A stretch of DNA of 53,995 nt, from the NCBI RefSeq assembly GCF_009765975.1, contig NZ_LMUJ01000063.1:230288-284282 (forward strand), in the 5' to 3' direction. Shown piece by piece: positions 36,443-44,369 of the stretch. The translations under genes and the position numbers were made by a program. Within the stretch, counting starts at the first letter, position 1; the number at the start of each line of letters is the position of its first letter. This DNA comes from Acidisphaera sp. S103. Lineage in GTDB: Bacteria > Pseudomonadota > Alphaproteobacteria > Acetobacterales > Acetobacteraceae. A model generated the notes under the pieces. That model searched no databases, was not told where the DNA came from, and saw only the letters and a list, made by a program, of their open reading frames with translations.

Positions 36443-37128
36443 GTTCGACCACCGTGACCGCCGAGCCGGGCGCCGCGAAAAAGCCGCGCCCCGCCCGAAC
36501 GAAGCGCTCGGCCGCCGCCAACGGGACCGCCAGCCCCGAACCCGTACGCCACACCGCCGAGGTCGCGCATGCCGTCCACGGTCGCGTGCGCCTCAAGATC
36601 CCGGCCGCGAAGCACGACCCCGACCTGCTCAACCGCATCAAGGCGGCCTTCACCGGCCTGCCCGGCGTCGATGCCGTCGAGATCAAACCAAGTTCCGGCA
36701 GCCTGGTCATCTACTACGATCCGGACCACCACCCGGAAATCGCCAGCCTGTTCCTCAGCCTGAGCCAGACGGAATCCGCGCCGCTGACGGTCGCCCACCC
36801 GGCGGCACCACAACAAGCCGCACCGCATCGGCCACCCACCAACAAGGTCGACGACCTGACCCGCACCATCGAGGGCGAGGCCGAATTCCTCGCCGAACAC
36901 TCGATGTTCGCCCGCACCGTCGTCGAGGCGGTGAAGGAACTCGACCGCAAGATCAAACGCTCCACAAACAACAACGTCGACCTGAAGATCATGGTGCCGA
37001 TTGCCCTGGCCGGCGTCACGTTTCTGGAGATTGGCGCCGCCGCGGCAACGCCGATGTGGGTGACCCTGGCGATCTTCTCCATGAACCATTTTGTCGAACT
37101 GCACGCGCATGACGCGGACGAACGGTAG
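36439..37128 (+). CDS. HMA2-like domain membrane protein
   Basis: This 229-residue protein has a Pro/Ala-rich N-terminus. A ferredoxin-like HMA_2 domain follows at about 42-95 (HGRVRLKIPAAKHD, then FTGLPGVDAVEIKPSSG), then a linker and a C-terminal pair of hydrophobic segments (IMVPIALAGVTFLEIG, MWVTLAIFSMNHFVEL). The CxxC metal motif of classical HMA domains is absent, and no cysteine is present at all. The start is a TTG overlapping the upstream stop. Its domain resembles the N-terminus of the downstream ATPase, suggesting the two interact or share a regulatory fold. Confidence 0.78.
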   Translation: MSSTTVTAEPGAAKKPRPARTKRSAAANGTASPEPVRHTAEVAHAVHGRVRLKIPAAKHDPDLLNRIKAAFTGLPGVDAVEIKPSSGSLVIYYDPDHHPEIASLFLSLSQTESAPLTVAHPAAPQQAAPHRPPTNKVDDLTRTIEGEAEFLAEHSMFARTVVEAVKELDRKIKRSTNNNVDLKIMVPIALAGVTFLEIGAAAATPMWVTLAIFSMNHFVELHAHDADER

Positions 37129-37169
37129 CGGACCGACCGGCGTGCCGCGAACCGCCGGCAAGGACTGAC

Positions 37170-39302
37170 ATGGAATTCTCCATCCGCCATCGGCTTCCCG
37201 GCCGCATCAGGCTCCACATTCCGGCGCTTGCCGCCGCATCGTCCGTTGCCGCCGGCCATATCGTCACCTGGCTCAAGGCGCAGGACGGCATCACCGAGGC
37301 CCGCATCAACCAAGCCTGCGCCAGCCTGGTCGTCACCTACGACGAGGCCCAGCGCGAAACCCTGGACTCGATGCTGGGCTACCTCCGGTTCCTGTCACCC
37401 CGAGACCTGTTGACCCTGGTCGCGCAGACGGAACCTGCCCCCGAAGCCCCGGTCCTCCACGCACCAGCCGAACCGCCGGCAACCCTCGGCCCGTCAGTAC
37501 TCGCGCTGCCGTCCGTGTCGCTCGCCCTGGCGTTCAGCGCCAGCCCGCTGGCCCTGGCGGCGAACATCCCGCTGATGATCTGGAACGCCTGGCCGATCGC
37601 CAAACGCGCCTGGGGCATCTGGTCGCGCGAAAAGCGGCTGAACGTGGACTTCCTCGACACGCTGGCGATCACCGCCTCGATTGGCCAGGGCCTGATGGTC
37701 ACTGGCGGCATCATCACCTGGCTGATCCGCCTCGGCGATTGGATCCGCGATCTGACCGCCCGCGGATCGAAGCGCGCCATCGCCGGCCTGATGGAGTTCC
37801 AGACCCGCACCGCCTGGCTGCTGGTCGACGGCGCCGTGGTCTCGGTCCCCGCCACCCGGGTCGTCGCCGGCGATCTGGTCGTCGTCTATCCCGGCGAAAT
37901 GGTCCCGGTGGACGGTGAAATCGTCGACGGTGACGCCACGATCGACCAGAAAACCATCACCGGCGAAGGTCTGCCGGTCTCGCGCGGCAAGGGCGAAGCA
38001 GTCTTCGCCGCCACCGCCCTGCGGGAAGGCCAGATCACCATCCGAGCCGAACGCGTGGGCGCAGACACGATCGCCGGCCAGATCGCCCAGTTGGTGGACA
38101 ACGCCCCGATCGGCGACACCCGCATGCAGAACCATGCCGAACGCTTCGCCGATCGCCTCGTCGTCCCCACACTCGGCCTGGCGATCGGCAGCGCCGCCGT
38201 CACCGCCGATTTCCAACGCTTCCTATCGCTGGTGATCATCGATATCGGCACCGGTATCCGCGTCGCCGCACCCACCAGCGTGCTGGCCTCGATGACCCAT
38301 GCCGCCCGTAACGGCATCATCATCAAAAGCGGCGGCCACATGGAGCGTCTGGCCCAGGTCGACACCGTCGTCTTCGACAAGACCGGTACCCTGACCCATG
38401 GCACCCCGGAGGTCATCGACGTCATCACCTACCAGAACAGCCTGTCCGCCGACCGGCTCCTCGGCTTGGCCGTGGGCGCCGAAAGCCGCCTGACGCATCC
38501 GGTCGCCGAGGCCCTGCGCGCCAGCGCCCGCGACCGCGGCATCAGTGTCCCGCTTTGCGACGCACCCGACTACAAGGTCGGCCTGGGGGTGCAGGGCCAG
38601 GTGAACGGCCACTACGTCCATATCGGCAGCGAACGTTTTCTGCGCGGCAGCCAGATCCGCGTGAAACAGGCTGAGGGCGACCGGGCCTCGCTGGACGAAC
38701 ACGGCTATTCCTGCCTCTACATGGCGGTGGACGGCAAACTCGCCGGCCTGATCCCCTACGCCGACAAGATCCGGCCGGAGAGCCGCGACGTCATCCGCGC
38801 CCTGCACGCCATGGGGATCAAGGAAACCGTGATGCTGACCGGCGACAACGCCACGGTGGCCAGCGCCGTCGGCGGACGCATCGGCCTGACCCGGCAGTTC
38901 GCCGACATGATGCCCACCGGCAAGGCCGAGGTCATCGCTGAACTGCAACGCGAGGGCAGGGTGGTCGCCATGGTCGGCGACGGCATCAACGATTCCGTCG
39001 CCCTAACCTACTCCGATGTCGGCATCGCCATGCGCCACGGCCCCGAGGTCACCCATGAGTCGGCCCATGTCGTGCTGATGGAAGACTCGCTGTGGAAGCT
39101 GGTCCAGGCGATCGAGGTCTCCCGCGGCGCCATCGGCCTGATCCGCCAAAACTACGGCATCGTCGCCGTGCTGAACGCCCTCGCCCTTGGTTTGGCCCTG
39201 CCCACCGGCCTGGTTTCACCCAGTTTCACCGCGGTGCTAAGCAACGGATCGGCGATCCTGGCCAGCCTGAACGGCATCCGGCCCCTGATGCGCGCCCGAT
39301 GA
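37170..39302 (+). CDS. P1B-type ATPase lacking the CPx metal site
   Basis: This 710-residue P-type ATPase starts with an HMA2-like domain (about 1-60, no CxxC). Membrane helices and the actuator motif TGEGLPV (264-270) follow. The phosphorylation motif DKTGTLT begins at 403. The nucleotide domain has HP at 443-444, and TGDN (557-560) and GDGIND (603-608) complete the machinery, so ATP hydrolysis should work. In the helix before the phosphorylation site, where P1B pumps carry CPC, CPH or SPC, the sequence is RVAAPTSVLA, with no cysteine or histidine. The substrate may therefore not be a soft metal. AAGGA precedes the ATG, and the stop overlaps the EcsC start. Confidence 0.9.
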   Translation: MEFSIRHRLPGRIRLHIPALAAASSVAAGHIVTWLKAQDGITEARINQACASLVVTYDEAQRETLDSMLGYLRFLSPRDLLTLVAQTEPAPEAPVLHAPAEPPATLGPSVLALPSVSLALAFSASPLALAANIPLMIWNAWPIAKRAWGIWSREKRLNVDFLDTLAITASIGQGLMVTGGIITWLIRLGDWIRDLTARGSKRAIAGLMEFQTRTAWLLVDGAVVSVPATRVVAGDLVVVYPGEMVPVDGEIVDGDATIDQKTITGEGLPVSRGKGEAVFAATALREGQITIRAERVGADTIAGQIAQLVDNAPIGDTRMQNHAERFADRLVVPTLGLAIGSAAVTADFQRFLSLVIIDIGTGIRVAAPTSVLASMTHAARNGIIIKSGGHMERLAQVDTVVFDKTGTLTHGTPEVIDVITYQNSLSADRLLGLAVGAESRLTHPVAEALRASARDRGISVPLCDAPDYKVGLGVQGQVNGHYVHIGSERFLRGSQIRVKQAEGDRASLDEHGYSCLYMAVDGKLAGLIPYADKIRPESRDVIRALHAMGIKETVMLTGDNATVASAVGGRIGLTRQFADMMPTGKAEVIAELQREGRVVAMVGDGINDSVALTYSDVGIAMRHGPEVTHESAHVVLMEDSLWKLVQAIEVSRGAIGLIRQNYGIVAVLNALALGLALPTGLVSPSFTAVLSNGSAILASLNGIRPLMRAR

Positions 39303-40096
39303 AACTGCCGGCAGCCCAGCAGCGCGAACTGGAGCATGCCGTCGCGGTTCTGGAACAGCCGCGCCTCGCGATCCGCGTAGCGAACTACGCAGGCAAGCCG
39401 CTGGAGGGCGCCCTGGGCGCTATCCCCAGGCTGAACGGCGCGGTGCAGGACGTGCTGCGCAAGGCGATCCTGCAATGCCTGATCGTGGCGATCGAATCGC
39501 AGGAAGACGAGGCATTCGAACCCTCATCCTGGCTGCCGAAGGCGCTGACCGGGCTGGCCGGCGGCCTGGGCGGCTTGTTCGGCGCCTTTGCCCTGCCAGT
39601 CGAACTGCCGCTGACCATGACCCTGATGATGCGCGCCATCGCCGACATCGCCCGCCATCACGGCGAGGACCTGACCGCACTCGAACCCCGTCTTGCCTGC
39701 CTGCAGGTCTTCGCCCTCGGCAACAGCAAATCCGACGCCGGCGCCGCCATCGGCTACTACGCCGCTCGGACCACGCTCAACAAACTGACGGGCGAGGTCG
39801 TCGCCGGACTGGTGGAACGCACGGTCCTGGACGCATCCGCGCCCGCCATCACCCGCATGGTGACCGAAATCGTCTCCCGCCTCGGCTTCGTCTGGTCCGA
39901 ACGCTTTGCCGCGGGCGCCGTCCCGGTGCTGGGTGCGCTGGGCGGCGCGTCACTCAACATGATCTTCATGGATCACTTCGAACGTGTCGCTCAAGGACAC
40001 TTCACCATCAGGCGCCTGGAACGCGAGCACGGACGAGAGGCGATCGGCACCCTCTACCGGATCGCCGCCTCGGGGACCCCGCAGCCGCCGGCATAA
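39299..40096 (+). CDS. EcsC family protein
   Basis: This 265-residue protein matches the EcsC family. It has two long hydrophobic or amphipathic stretches: ALTGLAGGLGGLFGAFALPV near 80-100 and AAGAVPVLGALGGASLNM near 205-222. The family features RLACLQVFALG and NMIFMDHFERVAQGHF are also visible. EcsC proteins are poorly understood and often membrane-associated. The ATG overlaps the ATPase stop (ATGA), completing a four-gene coupled operon. The last 18 codons belong to a segment that is tandemly repeated downstream. Confidence 0.85.
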   Translation: MKLPAAQQRELEHAVAVLEQPRLAIRVANYAGKPLEGALGAIPRLNGAVQDVLRKAILQCLIVAIESQEDEAFEPSSWLPKALTGLAGGLGGLFGAFALPVELPLTMTLMMRAIADIARHHGEDLTALEPRLACLQVFALGNSKSDAGAAIGYYAARTTLNKLTGEVVAGLVERTVLDASAPAITRMVTEIVSRLGFVWSERFAAGAVPVLGALGGASLNMIFMDHFERVAQGHFTIRRLEREHGREAIGTLYRIAASGTPQPPA

Positions 40097-40384
40097 ACGA
40101 GGTCCGGTCGTTGCCCCACCGTCATGGCCGGGCGCGTTCCGGCCATCCGTGCTAAGCGATCGGCACCCTCTACCCGATCGCCGCCTCGGGGACCCCGCGG
40201 TCGCCGGCGTAAGCGGGGCCGGTCGTTGCCCCACCGTCATGGCCGGGCGCGTTCCGGCCATCCGTGCTAAGCGATCGGCACCCTCTACCGGATCGCCGCC
40301 TCGGGGACCCCGCGGTCGCCGGCGTAAGCGGGGCCAGTCGTTGCCGCACCGTCATGGCCGGGCCTGGTCCCGGCCATCCGCGCT
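40041..40384. repeat. About 115-bp tandem repeat, three copies, including the ecsC 3' end
   Basis: Copies begin at 40041, 40157 and 40272, a period of 115-116 bp. Each contains the sequence that encodes the C-terminal AIGTLYRIAASGTP of EcsC, then a GTCATGGCCGG...CCGGCCAT hairpin (40124-40146, 40239-40261, 40354-40377). Only the first copy is translated as part of ecsC. The third copy ends with a slightly different hairpin. The rest of the gap to 40426 has no gene. Confidence 0.88.
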
Positions 40385-40426
40385 TCACCCACGCCGCCGG
40401 GAAAGACCCTGTCGCACCGACACCGT

Positions 40427-41878
40427 TCAAGCATTGATCGCTCGAACAGCCATCGGCCGCCGCACCTCCTGCGACCGCCGCAGGATGCAAAGCAGCACGA
40501 CCGTAACCAATAGCGTCCCCGCCAGCACCCCCAGAGACACCAGGAACGCCGCACGATCGGACCCAAACCCGCGAACGGTAAAGTATAGCGCGCCGACCAC
40601 CGCCGCCCCCGACCCATTCCCAATCTGCTGGATCGTGCTGAGCACACCCGCCCCCGACCCGGCATGCGCACGAGGCACCCGGCTCAGGGCAAGCCCGTAC
40701 AGCGGCGCCATCGCCATCGCCTGACCCACCCCGAACACGATCAGCAGACCCGACAAGATCACCGGATCCGATCCGCCAGGCGACATGATCCCGACAGCCA
40801 GAACGCCAAGCCCAAGGGCCTGCACGCAGCAACCCTCGATGATCGCCCGAGGCCCGCGCCGCTGCGCCCATGGCCCCGCCTTGCGAGACACGATCGCGAA
40901 CGTCAACGCCAGTGGCACCACCACCGACCCCGACTGCAACGGCGAATACCCGAGGCCCAACTGCATGTAGAACGTCAGCACCAGGTAAAACGCCAGGTTG
41001 GCGAAGGTGAAGCACAGCACGGCCAGGAACGCCGTCATCGCCGGGCGGTCCGCCAGCAGGTCGACCGGCACCAGCGCCAGCCCGCCCCGTGCCTCCAACC
41101 GGCGTTCGAACCGCACGAAGCCACCCAGCAGCACCCCACCCAGAGCCAGTACCAATCCCAGCCAAAGCGGCCACCCCAGGTCCGGTCCCACGACGATCGG
41201 TCCCAGCAGCGCCAGCAGCGACACGAACAAGGTGCCAGCGCCCACGACGTCCAGCCGAGCACCCGGCTTTCGCGGCGCCGGCGGCATCAACCGCAGCGCG
41301 GCCACGGCCAACAGCAACCCGACCGGCACGTTAACGAAGAAGATCGACCGCCAGCCGATCCCCATCAGGTTGAACGCCACGATCCAGCCGCCCAGTCCGA
41401 ACCCGACCGCGGCACCCAGGCCCAACGCCGAACCATAGATGCCGATCGCCCGCCCGCGTTCCTCATCCTGGAAGACGCGGTGAATGGTTGCCAGCACCTG
41501 CGGGATCATCAACGCCGCCATCGCGCCCTGAACCGTGCGCGCCGCCACCAGCTCCGCGCCCGAGTGCGTCAGCCCGCACCACAGCGATGCGCCGGTGAAC
41601 CCCAGCAGACCTGCCAGAAACACCTTCTTCGCGCCGACGATATCGCCGAGCCGCCCGCCGGTGACCACCAGCGTCGCGAACGCGATCAGATAACAGACGA
41701 TGATTCCCTGCGTCTCTCCGGTCGTAGCCGCCAGATCCGTCCTGATCGACGGCAGCGCCACATTCACCACGAAGGCGTCGACGACATAAACGAACTGTGC
41801 CGCCGCGACGATCGCGAGGATCCACCAGCGGCGAGGATCAGGGCGCGGCAATCCCGCGCCTGCTTCAGGCTTTTCCAC
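40427..41878 (-). CDS. MFS transporter, DHA2 (EmrB/QacA) family
   Basis: This 483-residue protein with about 14 hydrophobic segments is a drug:proton antiporter-type MFS member. Visible landmarks are VDAFVVNVALPSI in TM1, GGRLGDIVGAKKVFLAG in the loop after TM2, the RTVQGAMAALMIPQ region, and GWRSIFFVNVPVG before TM7. It likely exports a toxic or secondary compound. It is the last gene of a minus-strand set with DUF1127 and SnoaL-like genes, all divergent from an XRE regulator that may control them. Confidence 0.92.
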   Translation of the reverse strand: MEKPEAGAGLPRPDPRRWWILAIVAAAQFVYVVDAFVVNVALPSIRTDLAATTGETQGIIVCYLIAFATLVVTGGRLGDIVGAKKVFLAGLLGFTGASLWCGLTHSGAELVAARTVQGAMAALMIPQVLATIHRVFQDEERGRAIGIYGSALGLGAAVGFGLGGWIVAFNLMGIGWRSIFFVNVPVGLLLAVAALRLMPPAPRKPGARLDVVGAGTLFVSLLALLGPIVVGPDLGWPLWLGLVLALGGVLLGGFVRFERRLEARGGLALVPVDLLADRPAMTAFLAVLCFTFANLAFYLVLTFYMQLGLGYSPLQSGSVVVPLALTFAIVSRKAGPWAQRRGPRAIIEGCCVQALGLGVLAVGIMSPGGSDPVILSGLLIVFGVGQAMAMAPLYGLALSRVPRAHAGSGAGVLSTIQQIGNGSGAAVVGALYFTVRGFGSDRAAFLVSLGVLAGTLLVTVVLLCILRRSQEVRRPMAVRAINA

Positions 41879-41920
41879 AACACATATCTCCAGAAAATAT
41901 TATTTAACCGACACGGAAAG

Positions 41921-42082
41921 TCAGGAGCGGCCGGACAGGCGGCGCAACACGACGAACCGGTCAACCTCGGTCATGCCGATGTCGGCCAGTTCCCGAACCG
42001 TCATCTGCGTCAGCATCGCGCGCTGACGCCGATGGGTGCGCCAGTCGTCCAGCGCCTGACGCACCACACGCCACATAAGCAT
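41921..42082 (-). CDS. DUF1127 small protein
   Basis: This 53-residue basic protein matches DUF1127, seen in the segment MTVRELADIGMTEVDRF preceded by a helical, arginine-rich WRTHRRQRAML. Such small proteins in Alphaproteobacteria have been linked to RNA-related and phosphate-starvation responses, but no specific role is claimed here. The start is 42082 or the Met two codons later. It lies 4 bases downstream of the SnoaL-like gene and 42 bases upstream of the MFS gene. Confidence 0.78.
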   Translation of the reverse strand: MLMWRVVRQALDDWRTHRRQRAMLTQMTVRELADIGMTEVDRFVVLRRLSGRS

Positions 42083-42086
42083 CGGG

Positions 42087-42449
42087 CTAGACGATGAACT
42101 GATAGTCGGTGACGATCCGGCCATCCTCACCGACAATGAGAATTTCAAGTCCCGTCGCCAGGATTTCCTCACGGCCCGCCGGCAGCATCTGCCAGTGAAA
42201 CGTCACCACGTCATGCAGCGCACGGGCATCCCGTACCGTTCGAAACACATTCCCCGCGTTCGTAACATTTTTCACGTGCGACCCGCGGATCCGTTCCTCC
42301 AGCGCGTCATAACCGACGGCGTGACGTGTATCGACGTAATGCTGCCCATCCGCCACCCACAGATCTTCGATCGCCCGCCGCCTGCGGTCCGCGTCCGTCT
42401 CATTCCAGGCCGCGACGTAACGATCGGCGAGTTGCTGTGCGTCGTACAT
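42087..42449 (-). CDS. SnoaL/NTF2-like fold protein
   Basis: This 120-residue protein has the short alpha+beta pattern of the SnoaL-like/NTF2 superfamily: LADRYVAAWNETDADRRR in the first helices, LWVADGQHYVDTRHAV, and a C-terminal GREEILATGLEILIVGED sheet. Members include isomerases, hydrolases and non-enzymatic binders, so its activity cannot be called. The ATG at 42449 has a GGAGG site; the GTG six codons upstream is less likely. It is the first gene opposite the XRE regulator, the usual position for a regulated target. Confidence 0.75.
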   Translation of the reverse strand: MYDAQQLADRYVAAWNETDADRRRRAIEDLWVADGQHYVDTRHAVGYDALEERIRGSHVKNVTNAGNVFRTVRDARALHDVVTFHWQMLPAGREEILATGLEILIVGEDGRIVTDYQFIV

Positions 42450-42572
42450 GCTGTCCTCCAACTTCACCGCAGAGGCGAAATGCCCCCGCCATGCCGCAAT
42501 ATTGAGGACGACGCCCGCCCGGAATCGATGACGCAGCAGGTCAAGAAAGCACCCGACCGAAAGCGGGGAATT

Positions 42573-42587
42573 TGACCTGCCAGGTCA
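42573..42587. promoter_or_regulatory. Perfect palindrome in the SnoaL-XRE divergent promoter
   Basis: TGACCTGCCAGGTCA is a 15-bp perfect palindrome with 7-base arms, 36 bases before the XRE start. It is the obvious candidate operator for the adjacent MmyB-type regulator. Confidence 0.6.
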
Positions 42588-42622
42588 TGGTATCGCACCG
42601 CCGATGCCCATAGAGTTCGGCC

Positions 42623-43420
42623 ATGGACACGGCACCCCCTCCGTTTGGCATCCTGTTGCGCCGGTGGCGGCAGCACCGGCGGCTCAGCCAGTTGGAACTG
42701 GCCGAGACCGCCGACAGCTCAACCCGCTATCTCAGCACCCTGGAAACCGGCCGGGCGACACCCAGCCGCGACATGGTGCTTCGCCTGGCAGACTATCTCG
42801 ACGTTCCCCTGCGGGAGCGGAACGCGATGCTGCTCGCCGCCGGTTTCGCCCCCTGCTACGAGGAACGAGGCCTCGCGGAACTCACCGCGGCGAGGCAGGC
42901 GATCGACCAGATCCTCAACGCCCACAAGCCATACCCGGCCTTCGCCGTGGACCGGCACTGGAACGTCATCCTGTCCAACAGCGCGCTGCCCCGGCTTTAC
43001 GACGGATGCGCCCCCGAACTGCTGAAACCGCCGATCAACGCGATCCGTCTGCTGATGCACCCGCACGGCATGGCCGCCCGTATCCTGAACATGCGCGAAT
43101 GGCGATGGCACGTCATCACGGTGCTCCGCCAGCAGATCCGCGCGCGTCCCGACCCTAGGATCGAAGACCTGCTCGATGAAGTCATCGGCTACGCCCCGGA
43201 CCGCAGGGCGGAGCTGGAAGCCATCCCCAACAGCTCCCAGCAGCTTGCGGTCCCCATCAAGTTCGCCACGGATTTCGGCACCATGTCGTTCCTGGGCACC
43301 ACTACGGTGTTCGGCACGCCAACCGAGGTGACCCTGTCCGAACTGGCGCTGGAGATGTGGTTCCCAGCCGATGCCGAAACCGCCGCCGTGGCCGCCCGCA
43401 TGCAGGCCGAGGACGGTTGA
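42623..43420 (+). CDS. XRE-family regulator with MmyB-like ligand-binding domain
   Basis: This 265-residue transcription factor begins with an XRE helix-turn-helix (residues 8-65: LLRRWRQHRRLSQLELAE, STRYLSTLETGRATPS). A C-terminal MmyB-like domain (about 90-255) follows, with AFAVDRHWNVILSNSAL and FGTMSFLGTTTVFGTP. This second domain is thought to sense a small hydrophobic ligand. It is divergent from the SnoaL-DUF1127-MFS set, with a perfect 15-bp palindrome between, so it likely represses or activates that set and itself. Confidence 0.92.
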   Translation: MDTAPPPFGILLRRWRQHRRLSQLELAETADSSTRYLSTLETGRATPSRDMVLRLADYLDVPLRERNAMLLAAGFAPCYEERGLAELTAARQAIDQILNAHKPYPAFAVDRHWNVILSNSALPRLYDGCAPELLKPPINAIRLLMHPHGMAARILNMREWRWHVITVLRQQIRARPDPRIEDLLDEVIGYAPDRRAELEAIPNSSQQLAVPIKFATDFGTMSFLGTTTVFGTPTEVTLSELALEMWFPADAETAAVAARMQAEDG

Positions 43421-43448
43421 TCTGCGGGGTGGCAACAGACGTCAGAAA

Positions 43449-43464
43449 GCGCTACATGTAACGC
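43449..43464. promoter_or_regulatory. Dyad operator candidate before mazE-like gene
   Basis: GCGCTACATGTAACGC is a 16-bp dyad with one mismatch, directly abutting the antitoxin ATG. This fits the usual autoregulation of toxin-antitoxin operons. Confidence 0.45.
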
Positions 43465-43692
43465 ATGGCAGCGATCAAGACAGGTGCGGCGCGAGTACAG
43501 CGGCGGCGTGACAAGCTCCGGGCGGCCGGACTGCGGCCGCTGCAGATCTGGGTGCCCGATACGCGGGCTATCGGTTTTGCTGAGGAATGCGTTCGGCAGG
43601 CGCGGCTTATCCGGCAGAGCGAGAACGCGGAGAGCCTCGCCGAGGACGAAGCCTGGGCTGAGGAGTCCGACATAACCGGCTGGACAGCGTGA
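43465..43692 (+). CDS. MazE-type antitoxin (DUF3018)
   Basis: This 75-residue protein matches the DUF3018 antitoxin family, with RRRDKLRAAGLRPLQIWVPD as the DNA-binding, ribbon-forming part. An acidic C-terminal helix follows (SLAEDEAWAEESD) that would wrap the toxin. A dyad ends right at the start codon and no clear ribosome-binding site is visible. The stop overlaps the toxin start, the standard toxin-antitoxin layout. Confidence 0.88.
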   Translation: MAAIKTGAARVQRRRDKLRAAGLRPLQIWVPDTRAIGFAEECVRQARLIRQSENAESLAEDEAWAEESDITGWTA

Positions 43693-44012
43693 GGCGCGGG
43701 GATCTGGTGACGGTCGCCTTGCAGGGCGAACAGGGCAAGCCTCGCCCCGCCCTCGTGGTGCAGGCGGATCATTTTGGCGACCTTGCATCCGTCACGGTGC
43801 TGCCGATCACCGGCACACTGGTTGATGCGCCCCTGTTGCGGGTGCCCGTCGAGCCGAGCGGGTTGAACGGATTGGCCAAGCGCTCGCAAATCATGGTCGA
43901 CAAGCCGCAGACGCCATCACGCAGCAAGTTGGGGCCGGTCATTGGACGGCTTGATGACGCAACCATGGTGACGGTCAACAGGGTCCTTGCCGTGTTTCTC
44001 GGTCTGGCGTGA
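43689..44012 (+). CDS. MazF/PemK-type toxin
   Basis: This 107-residue protein matches the PemK/MazF mRNA interferase family, which cleaves single-stranded mRNA at short motifs. The N-terminal RRGDLVTVALQG, the GKPRPALVVQAD strand with the conserved Arg, and the later KRSQIMVDKPQT segment with the catalytic Ser/Thr region are all present. The GTG start overlaps the antitoxin stop. The pair looks intact and functional. The cleavage site cannot be predicted. Confidence 0.92.
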   Translation: MRRGDLVTVALQGEQGKPRPALVVQADHFGDLASVTVLPITGTLVDAPLLRVPVEPSGLNGLAKRSQIMVDKPQTPSRSKLGPVIGRLDDATMVTVNRVLAVFLGLA

Positions 44013-44033
44013 GGTCGCTGACACGAACCGGAA

Positions 44034-44369
44034 CTATGCCCTCGCCACCCCCTCATTATGCCCCGGCAGCACCACCGTCAGCATCAGCGCGCTCAGGCTC
44101 TTGCCATGCGGATCGATCGCCAGCGACCGCGTCACCCCGCCGCCCAGCGCGTTCTCGATGACGAAATTCAGCGCCCGCAATTGCGGCAGCTCATACCGCC
44201 GCACGGGCCCGGGCGTCAGGTGCCGGAAATGCCCCAACACCACCTCCGGCGTCAGCTCCCGCCGCAGCACCTGCCAGCCCTCATCACTGTAAGCGGTCAC
44301 CGAGATATTCGACGTATTCCCCTTATCCCCCGCACGCGCATGGGCGATATCGTAAACCCGGATGCTCAT
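44034..44369 (-). CDS. AtuA-associated small subunit
   Basis: This 111-residue protein matches the small ferredoxin-fold domain that accompanies AtuA/DUF1446 proteins. Its signature is the N-terminal YDIAHARAGDKGNTSNISV. In many genomes the two are fused. Here they are separate and overlap by four bases, the ATG at 44369 lying in the end of the large gene. It probably forms a complex with AtuA in acyclic-terpene or related acid catabolism; this is inferred from the family name and linkage. Confidence 0.85.
   Translation of the reverse strand: MSIRVYDIAHARAGDKGNTSNISVTAYSDEGWQVLRRELTPEVVLGHFRHLTPGPVRRYELPQLRALNFVIENALGGGVTRSLAIDPHGKSLSALMLTVVLPGHNEGVARA

Noticed and set aside
37170-39302. Calling the ATPase a copper or zinc exporter
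   Set aside because: The membrane metal site and CxxC motifs that would justify a metal assignment are absent.
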